From: Arthrobacter sp. TPD3018
Lineage (GTDB): Bacteria; Pseudomonadota; Alphaproteobacteria; Sphingomonadales; Sphingomonadaceae
Assembly: GCA_003075315.1 (NCBI GenBank)
Contig: QDFQ01000005.1
Coordinates: forward strand, 1-64,000
Length of the DNA: 64,000 nt
Direction of reading: 5' to 3'
The translations under genes were made by a program, and so were the position numbers. Shown piece after piece: positions 1 through 8,747 of the stretch. The notes under the pieces were generated by a model, which saw nothing but the letters and a program-made list of their open reading frames with translations, made no database searches and was not told the origin of the DNA. Positions within the stretch are counted from its first letter, which is position 1, and each line of letters begins with the position of its first letter.

Positions 1-1036
1 GTTCCGCATCGACCATTATCTGGGCAAGGAAACCGTCCAGAACATCCTCGCGCTGCGCTTCGGCAATTCGATGTTCGAGCCGATCTGGAACGCGCAAGGG
101 ATCGACAATGTCCAGATCACCATCGCCGAAACAGTCGGTCTGGAGGATCGCGCCGGCTATTACGAGGGCGCGGGCGCGCTGCGCGACATGGTCGCCAACC
201 ACATGCTTCAGCTGGTCGCGCTGATCGCGATGGAGCCGCCGGCGCTGTACGACGGCACCGCGATCCGCGACGAAAAGGCCAAGGTCTTCCGCAGCATGCG
301 CAAGATCACCCCCGAGCAGGTGCCGCAATGCACCGTCACTGGCCAATATGAAGAGGGCGCGGTCGGCGGCAAGGTCGTCAAGGGCTATGACGACGAGCTG
401 GGCTACGACAGCAACGTCGAGACCTTCGTCGCGATCAAGGCGCACATCGACAATTGGCGTTGGCAGGGCGTGCCCTTCTATCTGCGCACCGGCAAGCGCA
501 TGGCCAAGCGCCGCAGCGAGATTGCGATCCAGTTCAAGCCGGTGCCGCATTCGATGTTTTCCGGCCGCGGCGGCGTGTTGCAGCCCAATACGCTGGTGAT
601 CCGTCTGCAGCCCGAGGAATATATCCAGCTGCTGGTGATGACCAAGGAGCCGGGCCTCGACCGCGAAGGCCTGCGCCTGCGCGAGGTGCCGCTCAACCTC
701 AGCCTCGACGCCGAATTCGCGGGCACGCGCCGCCGCATCGCCTATGAGCGCCTGCTGCTCGACCTGATCGAGGGCGACCAGACGCTGTTCGTCCGCCGTG
801 ACGAGGTGGAGGCGCAATGGACCTGGATCGACGCGATCCGCGCTGGCTGGGATGCGAACCAGACCAAGCCGAAGCATTATGCCGCCGGCACCTGGGGCCC
901 CGCGGGCGCGATCGCGCTGACCGAACGCGACGGGGTGACGGAGCTCCTATGCGAACATTTCTGTCCCCCATACGTATGCGGGGGCACTTACCTTGCGTGG
1001 GCCACTCCGCTAAGCGAGCCCCGCGCGCCGACATGA
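1..1036 (+). CDS. zwf: glucose-6-phosphate 1-dehydrogenase (5' part missing)
   Basis: Oxidises glucose-6-phosphate to 6-phosphogluconolactone with NAD(P)+, the entry step to the Entner-Doudoroff and pentose-phosphate routes in the cytosol. The frame is open from base 2 and begins inside the family signature RIDHYLGKE, which carries the substrate-binding and catalytic His region, so roughly the N-terminal 170-190 residues lie outside the window. The C-terminal dehydrogenase domain follows (FYLRTGKRM, then the usual AGTWGPAGAIAL near the end). After ERDGVT, where relatives normally end within a few residues, the frame runs on for 31 atypical Cys- and Pro-containing residues (ELLCEHFCPP...) through a palindrome. 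pgl starts 13 bp downstream, so the genes are probably co-transcribed. Identity is certain; the tail is odd. Confidence 0.97.
   Translation, partial: FRIDHYLGKETVQNILALRFGNSMFEPIWNAQGIDNVQITIAETVGLEDRAGYYEGAGALRDMVANHMLQLVALIAMEPPALYDGTAIRDEKAKVFRSMRKITPEQVPQCTVTGQYEEGAVGGKVVKGYDDELGYDSNVETFVAIKAHIDNWRWQGVPFYLRTGKRMAKRRSEIAIQFKPVPHSMFSGRGGVLQPNTLVIRLQPEEYIQLLVMTKEPGLDREGLRLREVPLNLSLDAEFAGTRRRIAYERLLLDLIEGDQTLFVRRDEVEAQWTWIDAIRAGWDANQTKPKHYAAGTWGPAGAIALTERDGVTELLCEHFCPPYVCGGTYLAWATPLSEPRAPT
965..984. repeat. short palindrome inside the zwf 3' end
   Basis: A 10-bp perfect palindrome (CATACGTATG) is flanked by C and G runs that can extend it to a roughly 20-base hairpin. It lies exactly where zwf departs from the family C-terminus and is translated as part of the tail. 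It may be a small mobile palindrome or a transcript-stability hairpin between zwf and pgl. Confidence 0.6.
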
Positions 1037-1049
1037 AAAGGCTGTACCC

Positions 1050-1754
1050 ATGACCGAGATCGAATGGTGGGAGTATGACGACGCGGGCGAACTCGCGGAC
1101 GCGATCGCGGGCGACATCCAATTCGTCATCGAAAGCGCGATCGACGCGCGCGGCTCCGCGGTCATTGCGCTCGCCGGCGGCAAGACCCCCTTCCCGGCCT
1201 ATGAAAAGCTCGCCAGCGCCAAGCTCGACTGGAAGCGTGTGACGATCGTACCAGGCGACGAGCGCATCGTGCCGCTCGGCGACCCGCTGTCGAACGTGAC
1301 GCAGCTCGGCAAGCTGTTCATCCCCAAGGGCGCGCGCGTCATCCCGATCGTGCCCAAGCAGACCGAGGATTATAAGTCCGCCGGCCGCTCCGCCGATGCG
1401 CTGATGCAGGATCTGCACTGGCCGCTCGACCTGTGCCTGCTCGGCATGGGCGGCGACGGGCATACTGCCTCGATCTTCCCCGGCCCCGACTTCGACGAGG
1501 CGCTGAACGGCCCCAAGGAACGCCGCATGCTCGGCGTCATGCCCGATCCGCTGCCGCCTGAAGCACCGGTCGCACGCGTCACGCTCAGCCGCCAGGGCAT
1601 CGTGACGGCGCGCGCGCTGATGATCGCCCTGACCGGCAAGGACAAGCGCAAGGTGCTGGAACAGGCGATCGAACAGGGCCCGTCGTCGCCCTATCCGATC
1701 GGTCGCGTCCTCGCCGACGCCGAACTGCCCGTCGACATCCACTGGGCGCCCTGA
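1050..1754 (+). CDS. pgl: 6-phosphogluconolactonase
   Basis: Hydrolyses 6-phosphogluconolactone to 6-phosphogluconate, linking Zwf to Edd. The 234-residue product has the length and layout of the DevB/SOL family: LAGGKTPFPAYEKL near residues 41-54, the conserved PGDERIVPL segment near 70, and LLGMGGDGHTASIFPG near 130 with the catalytic-region His. The ATG is preceded by AAAAGG at a good distance. It sits 13 bp after zwf and 36 bp before edd, as expected for one Entner-Doudoroff operon. No anomalies were seen. Confidence 0.97.
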   Translation: MTEIEWWEYDDAGELADAIAGDIQFVIESAIDARGSAVIALAGGKTPFPAYEKLASAKLDWKRVTIVPGDERIVPLGDPLSNVTQLGKLFIPKGARVIPIVPKQTEDYKSAGRSADALMQDLHWPLDLCLLGMGGDGHTASIFPGPDFDEALNGPKERRMLGVMPDPLPPEAPVARVTLSRQGIVTARALMIALTGKDKRKVLEQAIEQGPSSPYPIGRVLADAELPVDIHWAP

Positions 1755-1790
1755 CCCCGCCGCCCCCTTCCCTCCCCAGGAACCCGCGCC

Positions 1791-3602
1791 ATGAACCCCG
1801 AAGTCTCCGCCGTCACCGACCGCATCATCGCCCGGTCGAAGGACAGCCGCGCCGCCTATCTGTCGCTGATCGAGCGCGAGCGGGACAATGGCGCGCGTCG
1901 TCCGCAACTCGGCTGCGCCAACCTCGCCCACGCCTATGCGGGAACGGAGGAAGACCGCGACACGATGCGCGCCGGCCAGGCGATGAACATCGGGATCGTC
2001 ACCGCGTACAACGACATGCTGTCCGCGCACGCGGTCTACTACCGCTATCCCGAACTGATGAAGGTCTGGGCGCGGGAGGTCGGCGCGACGGCGCAGGTCG
2101 CGGGCGGCGTGCCGGCGATGTGCGACGGCGTGACGCAGGGCTATCCCGGTATGGAGCTGTCGCTGTTCAGCCGCGACACGATCGCGCTGTCGACCGCGAT
2201 CGCGCTCAGCCACGGCACGTTCGAGGGCGCGGCGCTGCTCGGCATCTGCGACAAGATCGTGCCGGGCCTGCTGATGGGCGCGCTGCGCTTCGGCCATCTG
2301 CCGATGGTGCTGATCCCCGGCGGCCCGATGCCCTCGGGCCTGCCCAACAAGGCCAAGGCGGCGGTGCGCGAGGCCTATGCGGAGGGCAAGGCAGGGCGCG
2401 AGGAACTGCTCGACGCCGAGATTTCGGCCTATCATTCGAAGGGCACCTGCACCTTCTACGGCACCGCCAACACCAACCAGATGATGATGGAGGTGATGGG
2501 CCTGCACATGCCGGGCGCCGCCTTCGTCAATCCCGGCACCAAGCTGCGCCAGGAACTCACGCGCGCCGCGGTGCATCGGCTCAGCGCCATGGGTTGGCGC
2601 GGCGACGACTATCGCCCGCTGGGCCATTGCGTCGACGAACGTGCGATCGTGAACGCCGCAGTGGGCCTGCTCGCGACCGGCGGCTCAACCAACCACCTGC
2701 TCCACGTACCTGCCATCGCGCGCGCGGCGGGCATCGTTATCGACTGGGAGGATTTCGATCGCCTCAGCCAGGCCGTGCCGCTGATCGCTCGGGTCTATCC
2801 CAATGGTTCGGCCGATGTGAACGCATTCGAGGCAGCGGGCGGCATGCCCTTCGTCATCCGCGAATTGCTCTCGGCGGGCCTGCTGCACGGCGACATCACG
2901 ACGGTGAGCGGCGATAGCCTCGCCGCATATGCGCAAAAGCCGGTCATCGCCGACGACCAGCTGGCGTGGGAACCGGTGGGCGACAGCGGCGACACCAGCA
3001 TCCTGCGCCCCGTCGCCGAGGCCTTCTCGCCCGATGGCGGCATGCGCATCCTCGCCGGCAATATCGGCCGCGCCTGCATCAAGGTGTCGGCGGTGGATCG
3101 CGAGCGTTGGGTCATCGAGGCGCCCGCGCGCGTCTTCCACGACCAGCTCGACGTGCTCGAAGCGTTCAAGCGCGGCGAGCTGGAGCGGGACGTCGTCGTC
3201 GTCGTCCGCTTCCAGGGCCCGCGCGCCAACGGCATGCCCGAACTGCACAAGCTCACCCCGGCGCTGGGTGTGCTGCAAAACCGCGGCTTCAAGGTCGCGC
3301 TGGTCACCGACGGCCGCATGTCGGGCGCGAGCGGCAAGGTGCCGTGCGCGATCCATTGCTCGCCCGAAGCCCTGGGCAACGGCCCGATCGGCAAGATCCG
3401 CGATGGCGACATCATTCGCGTCGATGCGGTGAACGGCACGCTCGATGCGCTGGTCGATCCTGCCGAATGGCTGGAGCGTCCGCTGTGCGACGCGCCCGGC
3501 GCGGCGACGGGCATGGGCCGTGAGCTGTTCGGCATGTTCCGCGGCCTCGCCGACGAAGCCGAAAAGGGCGCGTCGGGGATGCTCGCGGCGGCTGGGTTGT
3601 AA
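1791..3602 (+). CDS. edd: phosphogluconate dehydratase
   Basis: Dehydrates 6-phosphogluconate to 2-keto-3-deoxy-6-phosphogluconate (KDPG), the committing Entner-Doudoroff step. The 603-residue length is standard for Edd of the IlvD/Edd family. Conserved cysteine-bearing segments expected to hold the [4Fe-4S] cluster are visible: MCDGVTQGYPGMELSLFSRD, GICDKIVPG and GTCTFYGTANTNQ. The C-terminal block TDGRMSGASGKVP is also typical. The start is supported by an AGGAA site about 8 bases upstream. It follows pgl and precedes glk and eda. Confidence 0.98.
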   Translation: MNPEVSAVTDRIIARSKDSRAAYLSLIERERDNGARRPQLGCANLAHAYAGTEEDRDTMRAGQAMNIGIVTAYNDMLSAHAVYYRYPELMKVWAREVGATAQVAGGVPAMCDGVTQGYPGMELSLFSRDTIALSTAIALSHGTFEGAALLGICDKIVPGLLMGALRFGHLPMVLIPGGPMPSGLPNKAKAAVREAYAEGKAGREELLDAEISAYHSKGTCTFYGTANTNQMMMEVMGLHMPGAAFVNPGTKLRQELTRAAVHRLSAMGWRGDDYRPLGHCVDERAIVNAAVGLLATGGSTNHLLHVPAIARAAGIVIDWEDFDRLSQAVPLIARVYPNGSADVNAFEAAGGMPFVIRELLSAGLLHGDITTVSGDSLAAYAQKPVIADDQLAWEPVGDSGDTSILRPVAEAFSPDGGMRILAGNIGRACIKVSAVDRERWVIEAPARVFHDQLDVLEAFKRGELERDVVVVVRFQGPRANGMPELHKLTPALGVLQNRGFKVALVTDGRMSGASGKVPCAIHCSPEALGNGPIGKIRDGDIIRVDAVNGTLDALVDPAEWLERPLCDAPGAATGMGRELFGMFRGLADEAEKGASGMLAAAGL

Positions 3603-3609
3603 CAGACTA

Positions 3610-3692
3610 CCCTCACCCTTCCGGCGCCGCGCGGCGCCCTCCCTCTCCCAGCGGGAGAGGAAGAGACGGCGAAGCCGCCGAAAGAGTGAGGG
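3610..3692. repeat. intergenic palindromic repeat between edd and glk
   Basis: A compound inverted repeat. The outer arms are CCCTCAC and GTGAGGG. Inside are a perfect 16-base palindrome (GGCGCCGCGCGGCGCC), a hairpin CCTCTCCC-AGC-GGGAGAGG, and a short GGC/GCC stem. It fills most of the edd-glk gap and has no coding content. The form is that of dispersed REP-like intergenic elements; it would also form a strong hairpin in mRNA and could tune edd versus glk expression. Confidence 0.8.
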
Positions 3693-3721
3693 CAGGTCGG
3701 AACGATAAGAGAGGAAACGCA

Positions 3722-4687
3722 ATGCAACTGGTCAGCGTAGACATCGGCGGCACCCACGCCCGCTTCGCCATCGCCGAAGTGGAGGACGGCCGCGTCGTGT
3801 CGCTCGGCGAGCCGGTGACGCTCAAGACCGCCGAACACGCCAGCCTGCAGACCGCGTGGCAGCATTTCGCATCGATCCACGGCACGCCGTTGCCCAAGGC
3901 CGCAGCGCTGTCGGTCGCCTCGCCGATCACCGGCGACATCATCCGCCTGACAAACAATCCCTGGGTGATCCGACCCTCGCTGATCCCCGAACGGCTCGGC
4001 GCCGACGTCTACACCGTGATCAACGATTTCGGCGCGGTGGGCCATGCCGTCGCCCAACTGCCGGCGGACGACTTCGAGCATCTCTGCGGCCCCGACACGC
4101 CCTTGCCGGCGCAGGGCGTCACCACCGTCTGCGGCCCCGGCACGGGCCTGGGTGTCGCGCAGGTGTTCAAAACCGCCGACCGCTATCACGTCCTCGCGAC
4201 CGAAGGCGGCCATGTCGATTACGCACCGTTGGACGGCATAGAGGACGCGCTGGTCAAGCGCCTGCGCCGCCAATTCACCCGCGTCTCGACCGAGCGCATC
4301 TGCTCCGGTCCCGGTATCATCGCGATCTACGAAACGCTTGCCGAACTGGAAGGGCGCGCCGTTCCCAGCCGCGACGACAAGACGATCTGGACCGAAGCGC
4401 TCGACGGCACCGATTCGATCGCGCTCGCCGCACTCGACCGCTTCTGCCTGTCGCTGGGCGCCGTGGCGGGCGACCTCGCCCTGGCACATGGCGCGAAGGC
4501 GGTGGTGATCGCCGGTGGCCTGGGCCTGCGCATCAAGGACAAACTGATCCGCTCCGGCTTCGACCAGCGCTTCGTCGCCAAGGGCCGGTTCCAGACGCTG
4601 ATGGCGGGCATCCCCGTCAAGCTCATCACGCATCCGCAGCCCGGCCTGTTCGGCGCGGCGGCCGCCTTCGCCCAAGACCACGCATAA
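3722..4687 (+). CDS. glk: glucokinase
   Basis: Phosphorylates glucose to glucose-6-phosphate with ATP, feeding Zwf. The 321-residue protein belongs to the bacterial Glk family (PF02685). It begins with the phosphate-binding loop VDIGGTHARFAIAE, has the conserved INDFGAVGHAV segment with the catalytic Asp near residue 102, a CGPGTGLGVAQ loop near 140 and EGGHVDYAP near 160. The start at 3722 is chosen over an upstream in-frame ATG because an AGAGGAAA site precedes it and homology begins there. It lies between edd and eda, the same arrangement as in Zymomonas and sphingomonads. Confidence 0.96.
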   Translation: MQLVSVDIGGTHARFAIAEVEDGRVVSLGEPVTLKTAEHASLQTAWQHFASIHGTPLPKAAALSVASPITGDIIRLTNNPWVIRPSLIPERLGADVYTVINDFGAVGHAVAQLPADDFEHLCGPDTPLPAQGVTTVCGPGTGLGVAQVFKTADRYHVLATEGGHVDYAPLDGIEDALVKRLRRQFTRVSTERICSGPGIIAIYETLAELEGRAVPSRDDKTIWTEALDGTDSIALAALDRFCLSLGAVAGDLALAHGAKAVVIAGGLGLRIKDKLIRSGFDQRFVAKGRFQTLMAGIPVKLITHPQPGLFGAAAAFAQDHA

Positions 4688-4703
4688 AAAGGTAGCATCC
4701 AGC

Positions 4704-5309
4704 ATGACCGATATCGCCACCATCATGCAGACCAGCGCCGTCATTCCGGTGCTGGTGATCGACGACGCCGCAACCGCCAAGCCGTTGGCCGAAGCGCTCG
4801 TCGCCGGGGGCCTGCGCGTTCTCGAGGTCACGCTGCGCACCCCCGCCGCGATGGAGGCGATCGCCGAAATGAAAACCGTGCCCGGCGCGATCGTCGGTGC
4901 CGGCACCGTCGTCAACGAAGCGCAGGCGAAGGCCGTAATCGACGCCGGCGTCGAGTTCATCGTCTCGCCCGGCCTCACCGAACGCCTCGCCCGGCCAATC
5001 ATGGACGCTGGCGTCGCCTATCTGCCCGGCACCGCCACGGCGGGCGACATCATGCGCGGGCTCGACCTTGGTCTGACGCACTTCAAATTCTTCCCCGCCG
5101 AAACCAGCGGTGGGCTGAAGGCGCTGAAGGCCCTCGCCGCGCCCTTCTACCAGTGCCGCTTCTGCCCGACCGGCGGCATCACCGAAGCGTCTGCGCCCGA
5201 CTGGCTGGCGTTCGACCCCGTCCTGTGCGTCGGCGGCAGCTGGGTCACGGGCGGCAGCATGGCGGACGTCGAGGCCAAGGCCCGAGCGGCAAGCGCCCTG
5301 CGGCGCTGA
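4704..5309 (+). CDS. eda: KDPG aldolase (2-dehydro-3-deoxy-phosphogluconate aldolase)
   Basis: Cleaves KDPG to pyruvate and glyceraldehyde-3-phosphate, the last Entner-Doudoroff step. The 201-residue TIM-barrel protein shows the catalytic Glu in EVTLRTPAA (about residue 45), the GAGTVVN strand, SPGLT, and the Schiff-base lysine in THFKFFPAE (about residue 132), followed by FCPTGGI. An AAAAGGTAG site lies just upstream, and the gene starts 16 bp after glk stops. It closes the operon; palindromic repeats follow. Confidence 0.97.
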   Translation: MTDIATIMQTSAVIPVLVIDDAATAKPLAEALVAGGLRVLEVTLRTPAAMEAIAEMKTVPGAIVGAGTVVNEAQAKAVIDAGVEFIVSPGLTERLARPIMDAGVAYLPGTATAGDIMRGLDLGLTHFKFFPAETSGGLKALKALAAPFYQCRFCPTGGITEASAPDWLAFDPVLCVGGSWVTGGSMADVEAKARAASALRR

Positions 5310-5333
5310 AGGCCGATCGCACACGGCCAACCC

Positions 5334-5374
5334 GCGTCATCCCAGCACGGGCTGGGATCTGGCAGGCGTGACGC
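5334..5374. repeat. REP-like palindrome downstream of eda
   Basis: Nested inverted repeat: outer GCGTCA/TGACGC and inner ATCCCAGC/GCTGGGAT around a 4-base loop. It starts 25 bp after the eda stop and could end or protect the operon transcript, although no T-run follows. The CGTCAT...TGACG borders match those of the next repeat. Confidence 0.75.
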
Positions 5375-5431
5375 GCAGCGAAGAGCCGCACTAAACCAGG
5401 TCCTTTGCGGCACTTTCGCAAACGCCCAACC

Positions 5432-5525
5432 CGTCATGCCGGGTGTTCCGGCAGCCACCGCCTCGCACGCGCCGGCGCTATCGATCGGACGGCGCGGTGG
5501 CCCCGGAACACGGTCCAGGTGACGG
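5432..5525. repeat. long imperfect inverted repeat
   Basis: Two arms of about 33 bases pair across roughly 28 bases: CGTCATGCCGGGTGTTCCGG at the left, and CCCCGGAACACGGTCC followed by AGGTGACG at the right, with CCACCGC/GCGGTGG inside. It has the same CGTCAT/TGACG borders as the element at 5334-5374, suggesting one dispersed repeat family. No ORF is contained in it. Confidence 0.75.
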
Positions 5526-5642
5526 TTCGGACGAGGCAGACCAAATAGCCTCCGCAACCGTCCCGCTACCGCCGACGCAATATAACCGAACCCCGCCACT
5601 CGTTTAACCGATCCTCCATCGGATGGGTGCAAGGTGAAGGGC

Positions 5643-6035
5643 ATGTACACCTTCGCCTTCGACGAACAGGCCCGCATCTTCACGATACGGCTGCGCGGCT
5701 TCTGGACGCCGCCGGTTCTGGCAGCCTTTGTCGATGAGGTGACCGCGCGCGGCGTGGAACAGTCTAGGCGCTATGGTCGCTATGGCGTGTTCGTCGATTG
5801 CCGCGAGTATCAGGTACAGACCGGTGCGCTGGCCGAAGGCTTCGCCAGCGTGATCGGCCGCGCGAGCAGTCAGGAACGGCCGGTCTGCCTGCTGTTCGCT
5901 GCCATGCTCGTGAAAATGCAGGCGGAACGCTCGCTCGGCACCACCGCAGCGGCGATCTTTTTGGACGAAGCCACGGCGCGCGCGTGGCTGGCGACGCAGC
6001 TCGCCGCCCCGCCGCAGGTGCTTAGCCCAGCCTGA
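5643..6035 (+). CDS. small STAS/SpoIIAA-like protein, function unknown
   Basis: About 130 residues, no signal peptide or membrane segment. The pattern of beta strands and helices (YTFAFDEQARIFTIRLRGFW at the N-terminus, VFVDCREY in the middle, then a helix and a strand IFLDEATARAWLATQ) resembles the STAS/SpoIIAA-like fold found in many short alphaproteobacterial proteins. A paralogue with the same layout lies at 13284-13763. The start is uncertain: ATG 5643 has AAGG/GAAGG just upstream, and a GTG at 5634 is also in frame. Its stop abuts the mltG stop on the opposite strand (6035/6036). The function is not recognisable. Confidence 0.75.
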   Translation: MYTFAFDEQARIFTIRLRGFWTPPVLAAFVDEVTARGVEQSRRYGRYGVFVDCREYQVQTGALAEGFASVIGRASSQERPVCLLFAAMLVKMQAERSLGTTAAAIFLDEATARAWLATQLAAPPQVLSPA

Positions 6036-7004
6036 TCACATCTCGCCGCGCTGGCGGCGGATCGCGTACCATTTCTGCACATTGGCATTGTGCTGCGCCA
6101 GCGTGTCGGCGAACACATGCCCGCCGGTGCCGTCCGCAACGAAATACAGCGCGTTGGACTGCGCCGGATCGAGCACTGCATCGATCGAGGCCCGGCCTGG
6201 ATTGGCGATCGGCCCGGCCGGCAAGCCGACCTCCGCATAGGTGTTGTAGCCGTTCTTCGCCTGCAATTCGCTGCGCAGGATCCGCCGGCCGAGGGGGCGC
6301 CCCTTGGTAATCGGATAGATCACGGTCGGGTCCGCCTGCAACGGCATGCCGCGCTTCAGGCGGTTGCCATAGACGGCGGCGACCATGCGCCGTTCGGACG
6401 GCTTGCCGGTTTCCTTTTCGACGATCGAGGCGAGGATGATCGCCTGTTCGGGCGTCGTTACCGCGATGCCGGGCTTCCGCTTCGCCCAGGCCTGGGCCAG
6501 ATACGTCTTCATCGCCGTCTGCATGCGAGTGACGACGGACGCGCGGGTGTCGCCGCGCTGGAAGGCGTAGCTGTCCGGCAGCACCGATCCCTCGGCGGGC
6601 ACCGGCACGCTGCCGGTCAGGCCGTCCGCCTTGGCGAGCGCGTCATGCACCAGCACCGACGGATAGCCTTCGGGCACGACGACGAGGCGCTGCAGCACCT
6701 TGCCGCCCTGCAGCATCTTCAGGATATCGGCCTGGCTGGTGTGCGGCGGGATGCGATATTCGCCCGCCTTGATCGAGCCATCCGACCCGAACACGCGGGC
6801 GAACAGGCGGAAGCGGCCAGCGGAGGGGATCGCTCCGGCCCGTTCCAGTTCCCGCGCGGCGGCGGCAAGGCTGCTGCCTTCCGCCACCTGTACCGTCACC
6901 GTACGCTGCGCCGGGCCGCTGCCGCCCCAGCTGCGTACGACGACGACCGCCGCGATGATCGCGACGAGCCCGAGCAGCAGACCGAGGCAGCCGACCTTAC
7001 GCAT
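6036..7004 (-). CDS. mltG: endolytic murein transglycosylase MltG (YceG family)
   Basis: Cuts nascent glycan strands in peptidoglycan, probably setting their length; anchored in the inner membrane with a periplasmic domain. The 322-residue protein starts with one membrane segment (GCLGLLLGLVAIIAAVVVV, about residues 5-23). A LysM-like region follows and then the YceG catalytic domain with ASIVEKETG, carrying the catalytic Glu, and YNTYAEVGLPAGPIANPG near the end. It lies 10 bp after fabF at the end of the fab operon, a common alphaproteobacterial order. The ribosome site is weak, which fits translational coupling. Confidence 0.95.
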   Translation of the reverse strand: MRKVGCLGLLLGLVAIIAAVVVVRSWGGSGPAQRTVTVQVAEGSSLAAAARELERAGAIPSAGRFRLFARVFGSDGSIKAGEYRIPPHTSQADILKMLQGGKVLQRLVVVPEGYPSVLVHDALAKADGLTGSVPVPAEGSVLPDSYAFQRGDTRASVVTRMQTAMKTYLAQAWAKRKPGIAVTTPEQAIILASIVEKETGKPSERRMVAAVYGNRLKRGMPLQADPTVIYPITKGRPLGRRILRSELQAKNGYNTYAEVGLPAGPIANPGRASIDAVLDPAQSNALYFVADGTGGHVFADTLAQHNANVQKWYAIRRQRGEM

Positions 7005-7014
7005 CGTATGGGGC

Positions 7015-8271
7015 TCAGATCGCCTTCATGACCAGGCTGGCGTTGGTGCCGCCGAAGCCGAACGAATTGTTCAGCACTGCCTTCACTTCCCGCTTCTTCG
7101 CCGTCAGCGGCACTAGGTCCACGCCTTCGGTGCCCTCGTCGGGATTGTGCAGGTTCAGCGTCGGCGGCACGATCTGGTCGCGCAGCGCCAGGATGCAGAA
7201 GATGCTCTCCACCGCACCGGCGCCGCCGAGCAGGTGCCCGATCGCCGACTTGGTGCTCGACATGGACGCGCCCGACAGATCGTCCCCGAACACGCGCTTG
7301 GCTGCGGCGAGCTCGATCGTATCCGCCATGGTCGAGGTGCCGTGGGCGTTGATATAATCGATGTCCGACGGCTCCATGCCCGCCTTGCGAAGCGCCATGC
7401 GCATCGCATTTTCGGCGCCCTTGCCTTCCGGGTGCGGTGCGGTGACGTGATAGGCATCGCCCGACAGGCCATAGCCGACGACCTCGGCATAGATCTTCGC
7501 GCCGCGTGCCTTGGCGTGCTCATATTCCTCGAGCACCACCACGCCTGCGCCCTCACCCATCACAAAGCCGTCGCGGTCCTTGTCATAGGGGCGGCTCGCC
7601 TCGGTCGGGCGATCGTTCATGCTCATGTTGAGCGCGCGCGCCTGGGCGAAGCCCGCCACGCCGAGGGGGTTGATCGTGCTCTCCGCACCGCCCGCCAGCA
7701 TAATGTCGGCATCGTCGTCGCGGATCATGCGTGCGGCATCGCCGATCGAATGCGCGCCGGTCGAGCAAGCCGTGACGACCGCGTGGTTCGGGCCCATCAG
7801 GCCGTACTTGATGCTGACCTGGCCCGAGATCAGGTTGATCAGGCGACCATGGACGAAGTGCGGGCTGACCCGGCTGGGGCCACGCTCGTGCAGGTTGATC
7901 GATTCGATCTCGATGCCCGGCAGACCGCCGATGCCCGATCCGATCGACACGCCCGCGCGCAGCTTGGTCGCCTCGTCCATCTCGGTGAGGCCCGCGTCTT
8001 CCAGCGCCTGACCCGCGGCGTCGATACCATAGATGATGAACGGATCGACCTGACGCTGGACCTTGTGGTCGACGCGCTTGTCGGGGTCGAAACCATATTC
8101 GTGATCCTTGGGCTTCACCTCGCACGCGATCGTGCACTTCTGCCCGGTGGTATCGAAGCGGGTGATCGTCCCCGCGCCGGACTTGCCGGCGATCAGATTG
8201 GCCCAGGCCGTCTCGACGTCCGCGCCGAGCGGCGTCACGAGGCCCAATCCGGTTACGACAACGCGCCGCAT
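7015..8271 (-). CDS. fabF: beta-ketoacyl-ACP synthase II
   Basis: Condenses malonyl-ACP with growing acyl-ACP in type II fatty-acid synthesis. The start at 8271 (MRRVVVTGLGLVTPLG) gives the family-typical 418 residues and has TAAGGG upstream; a longer frame to 8316 adds no homology. The catalytic triad is visible: Cys in VTACSTGAHSIG (about residue 165), His in NAHGTSTMADT (about 305) and His in KSAIGHLLGGAGAVE (about 340). It sits in fabD-(GxxExxY)-fabG-acpP-fabF-mltG. Confidence 0.97.
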   Translation of the reverse strand: MRRVVVTGLGLVTPLGADVETAWANLIAGKSGAGTITRFDTTGQKCTIACEVKPKDHEYGFDPDKRVDHKVQRQVDPFIIYGIDAAGQALEDAGLTEMDEATKLRAGVSIGSGIGGLPGIEIESINLHERGPSRVSPHFVHGRLINLISGQVSIKYGLMGPNHAVVTACSTGAHSIGDAARMIRDDDADIMLAGGAESTINPLGVAGFAQARALNMSMNDRPTEASRPYDKDRDGFVMGEGAGVVVLEEYEHAKARGAKIYAEVVGYGLSGDAYHVTAPHPEGKGAENAMRMALRKAGMEPSDIDYINAHGTSTMADTIELAAAKRVFGDDLSGASMSSTKSAIGHLLGGAGAVESIFCILALRDQIVPPTLNLHNPDEGTEGVDLVPLTAKKREVKAVLNNSFGFGGTNASLVMKAI

Positions 8272-8429
8272 ACCCTTACTCCATCCAGTCCATGTACGTC
8301 CCCGGCCGCGGATCACGCGCCCGGCTGTTACGAAAAACGGCCCCCCGCCCTCTCACAACGGGGACGGGGAGCCGCTTCAATCATGCCCTTGCGGGCGCGA
8401 GGCGAGGCGGAAGGCCCGGCCTCAGGCGA

Positions 8430-8666
8430 TTACGCCTTATGCTCGTCGATGTAGGTGATCGCGTCCTTGACGGTCGTGATCTTCTCGGCGGCATCGTCGG
8501 GGATCTCGACCCCGAACTCTTCCTCGAAGGCCATGACGAGCTCGACGATGTCGAGGCTGTCGGCACCCAGGTCGTCGATGAAGCTCGCGTCCTCGGTCAC
8601 CTTGTCGGCTTCGACGCCGAGATGCTCGACGACGATCTTCTTCACGCGGTCGGCGGTCTCGCTCAT
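8430..8666 (-). CDS. acpP: acyl carrier protein
   Basis: A 78-residue acidic protein that carries acyl intermediates on a 4'-phosphopantetheine arm. The attachment motif [10 protein letters not shown] is present with the serine near residue 37. The chosen ATG has GAGGGA at the proper distance; an upstream in-frame start has no support. It lies between fabG and fabF, with 119 bp to fabG and 158 bp to fabF, so it may be transcribed from its own promoter as well. Confidence 0.98.
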   Translation of the reverse strand: MSETADRVKKIVVEHLGVEADKVTEDASFIDDLGADSLDIVELVMAFEEEFGVEIPDDAAEKITTVKDAITYIDEHKA

Positions 8667-8747
8667 GTGTATTCCCTCTTCACGTTGGGGGGTTTTCAGT
8701 AATTCCCGACAGCCCGTAGAACGGGGCCGTCCGGCTGGCAAGCGTCT

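Noticed and set aside
699..2627. 642-residue minus-strand frame opposite pgl/edd
   Set aside because: Shadow of GC-rich coding DNA; Arg/His/Ala-rich low-complexity translation with no motif, while the plus strand encodes clear Pgl and Edd.
2795..5002. 735-residue minus-strand frame opposite edd/glk/eda
   Set aside because: Crosses a palindromic repeat and three recognised genes; no family motif.
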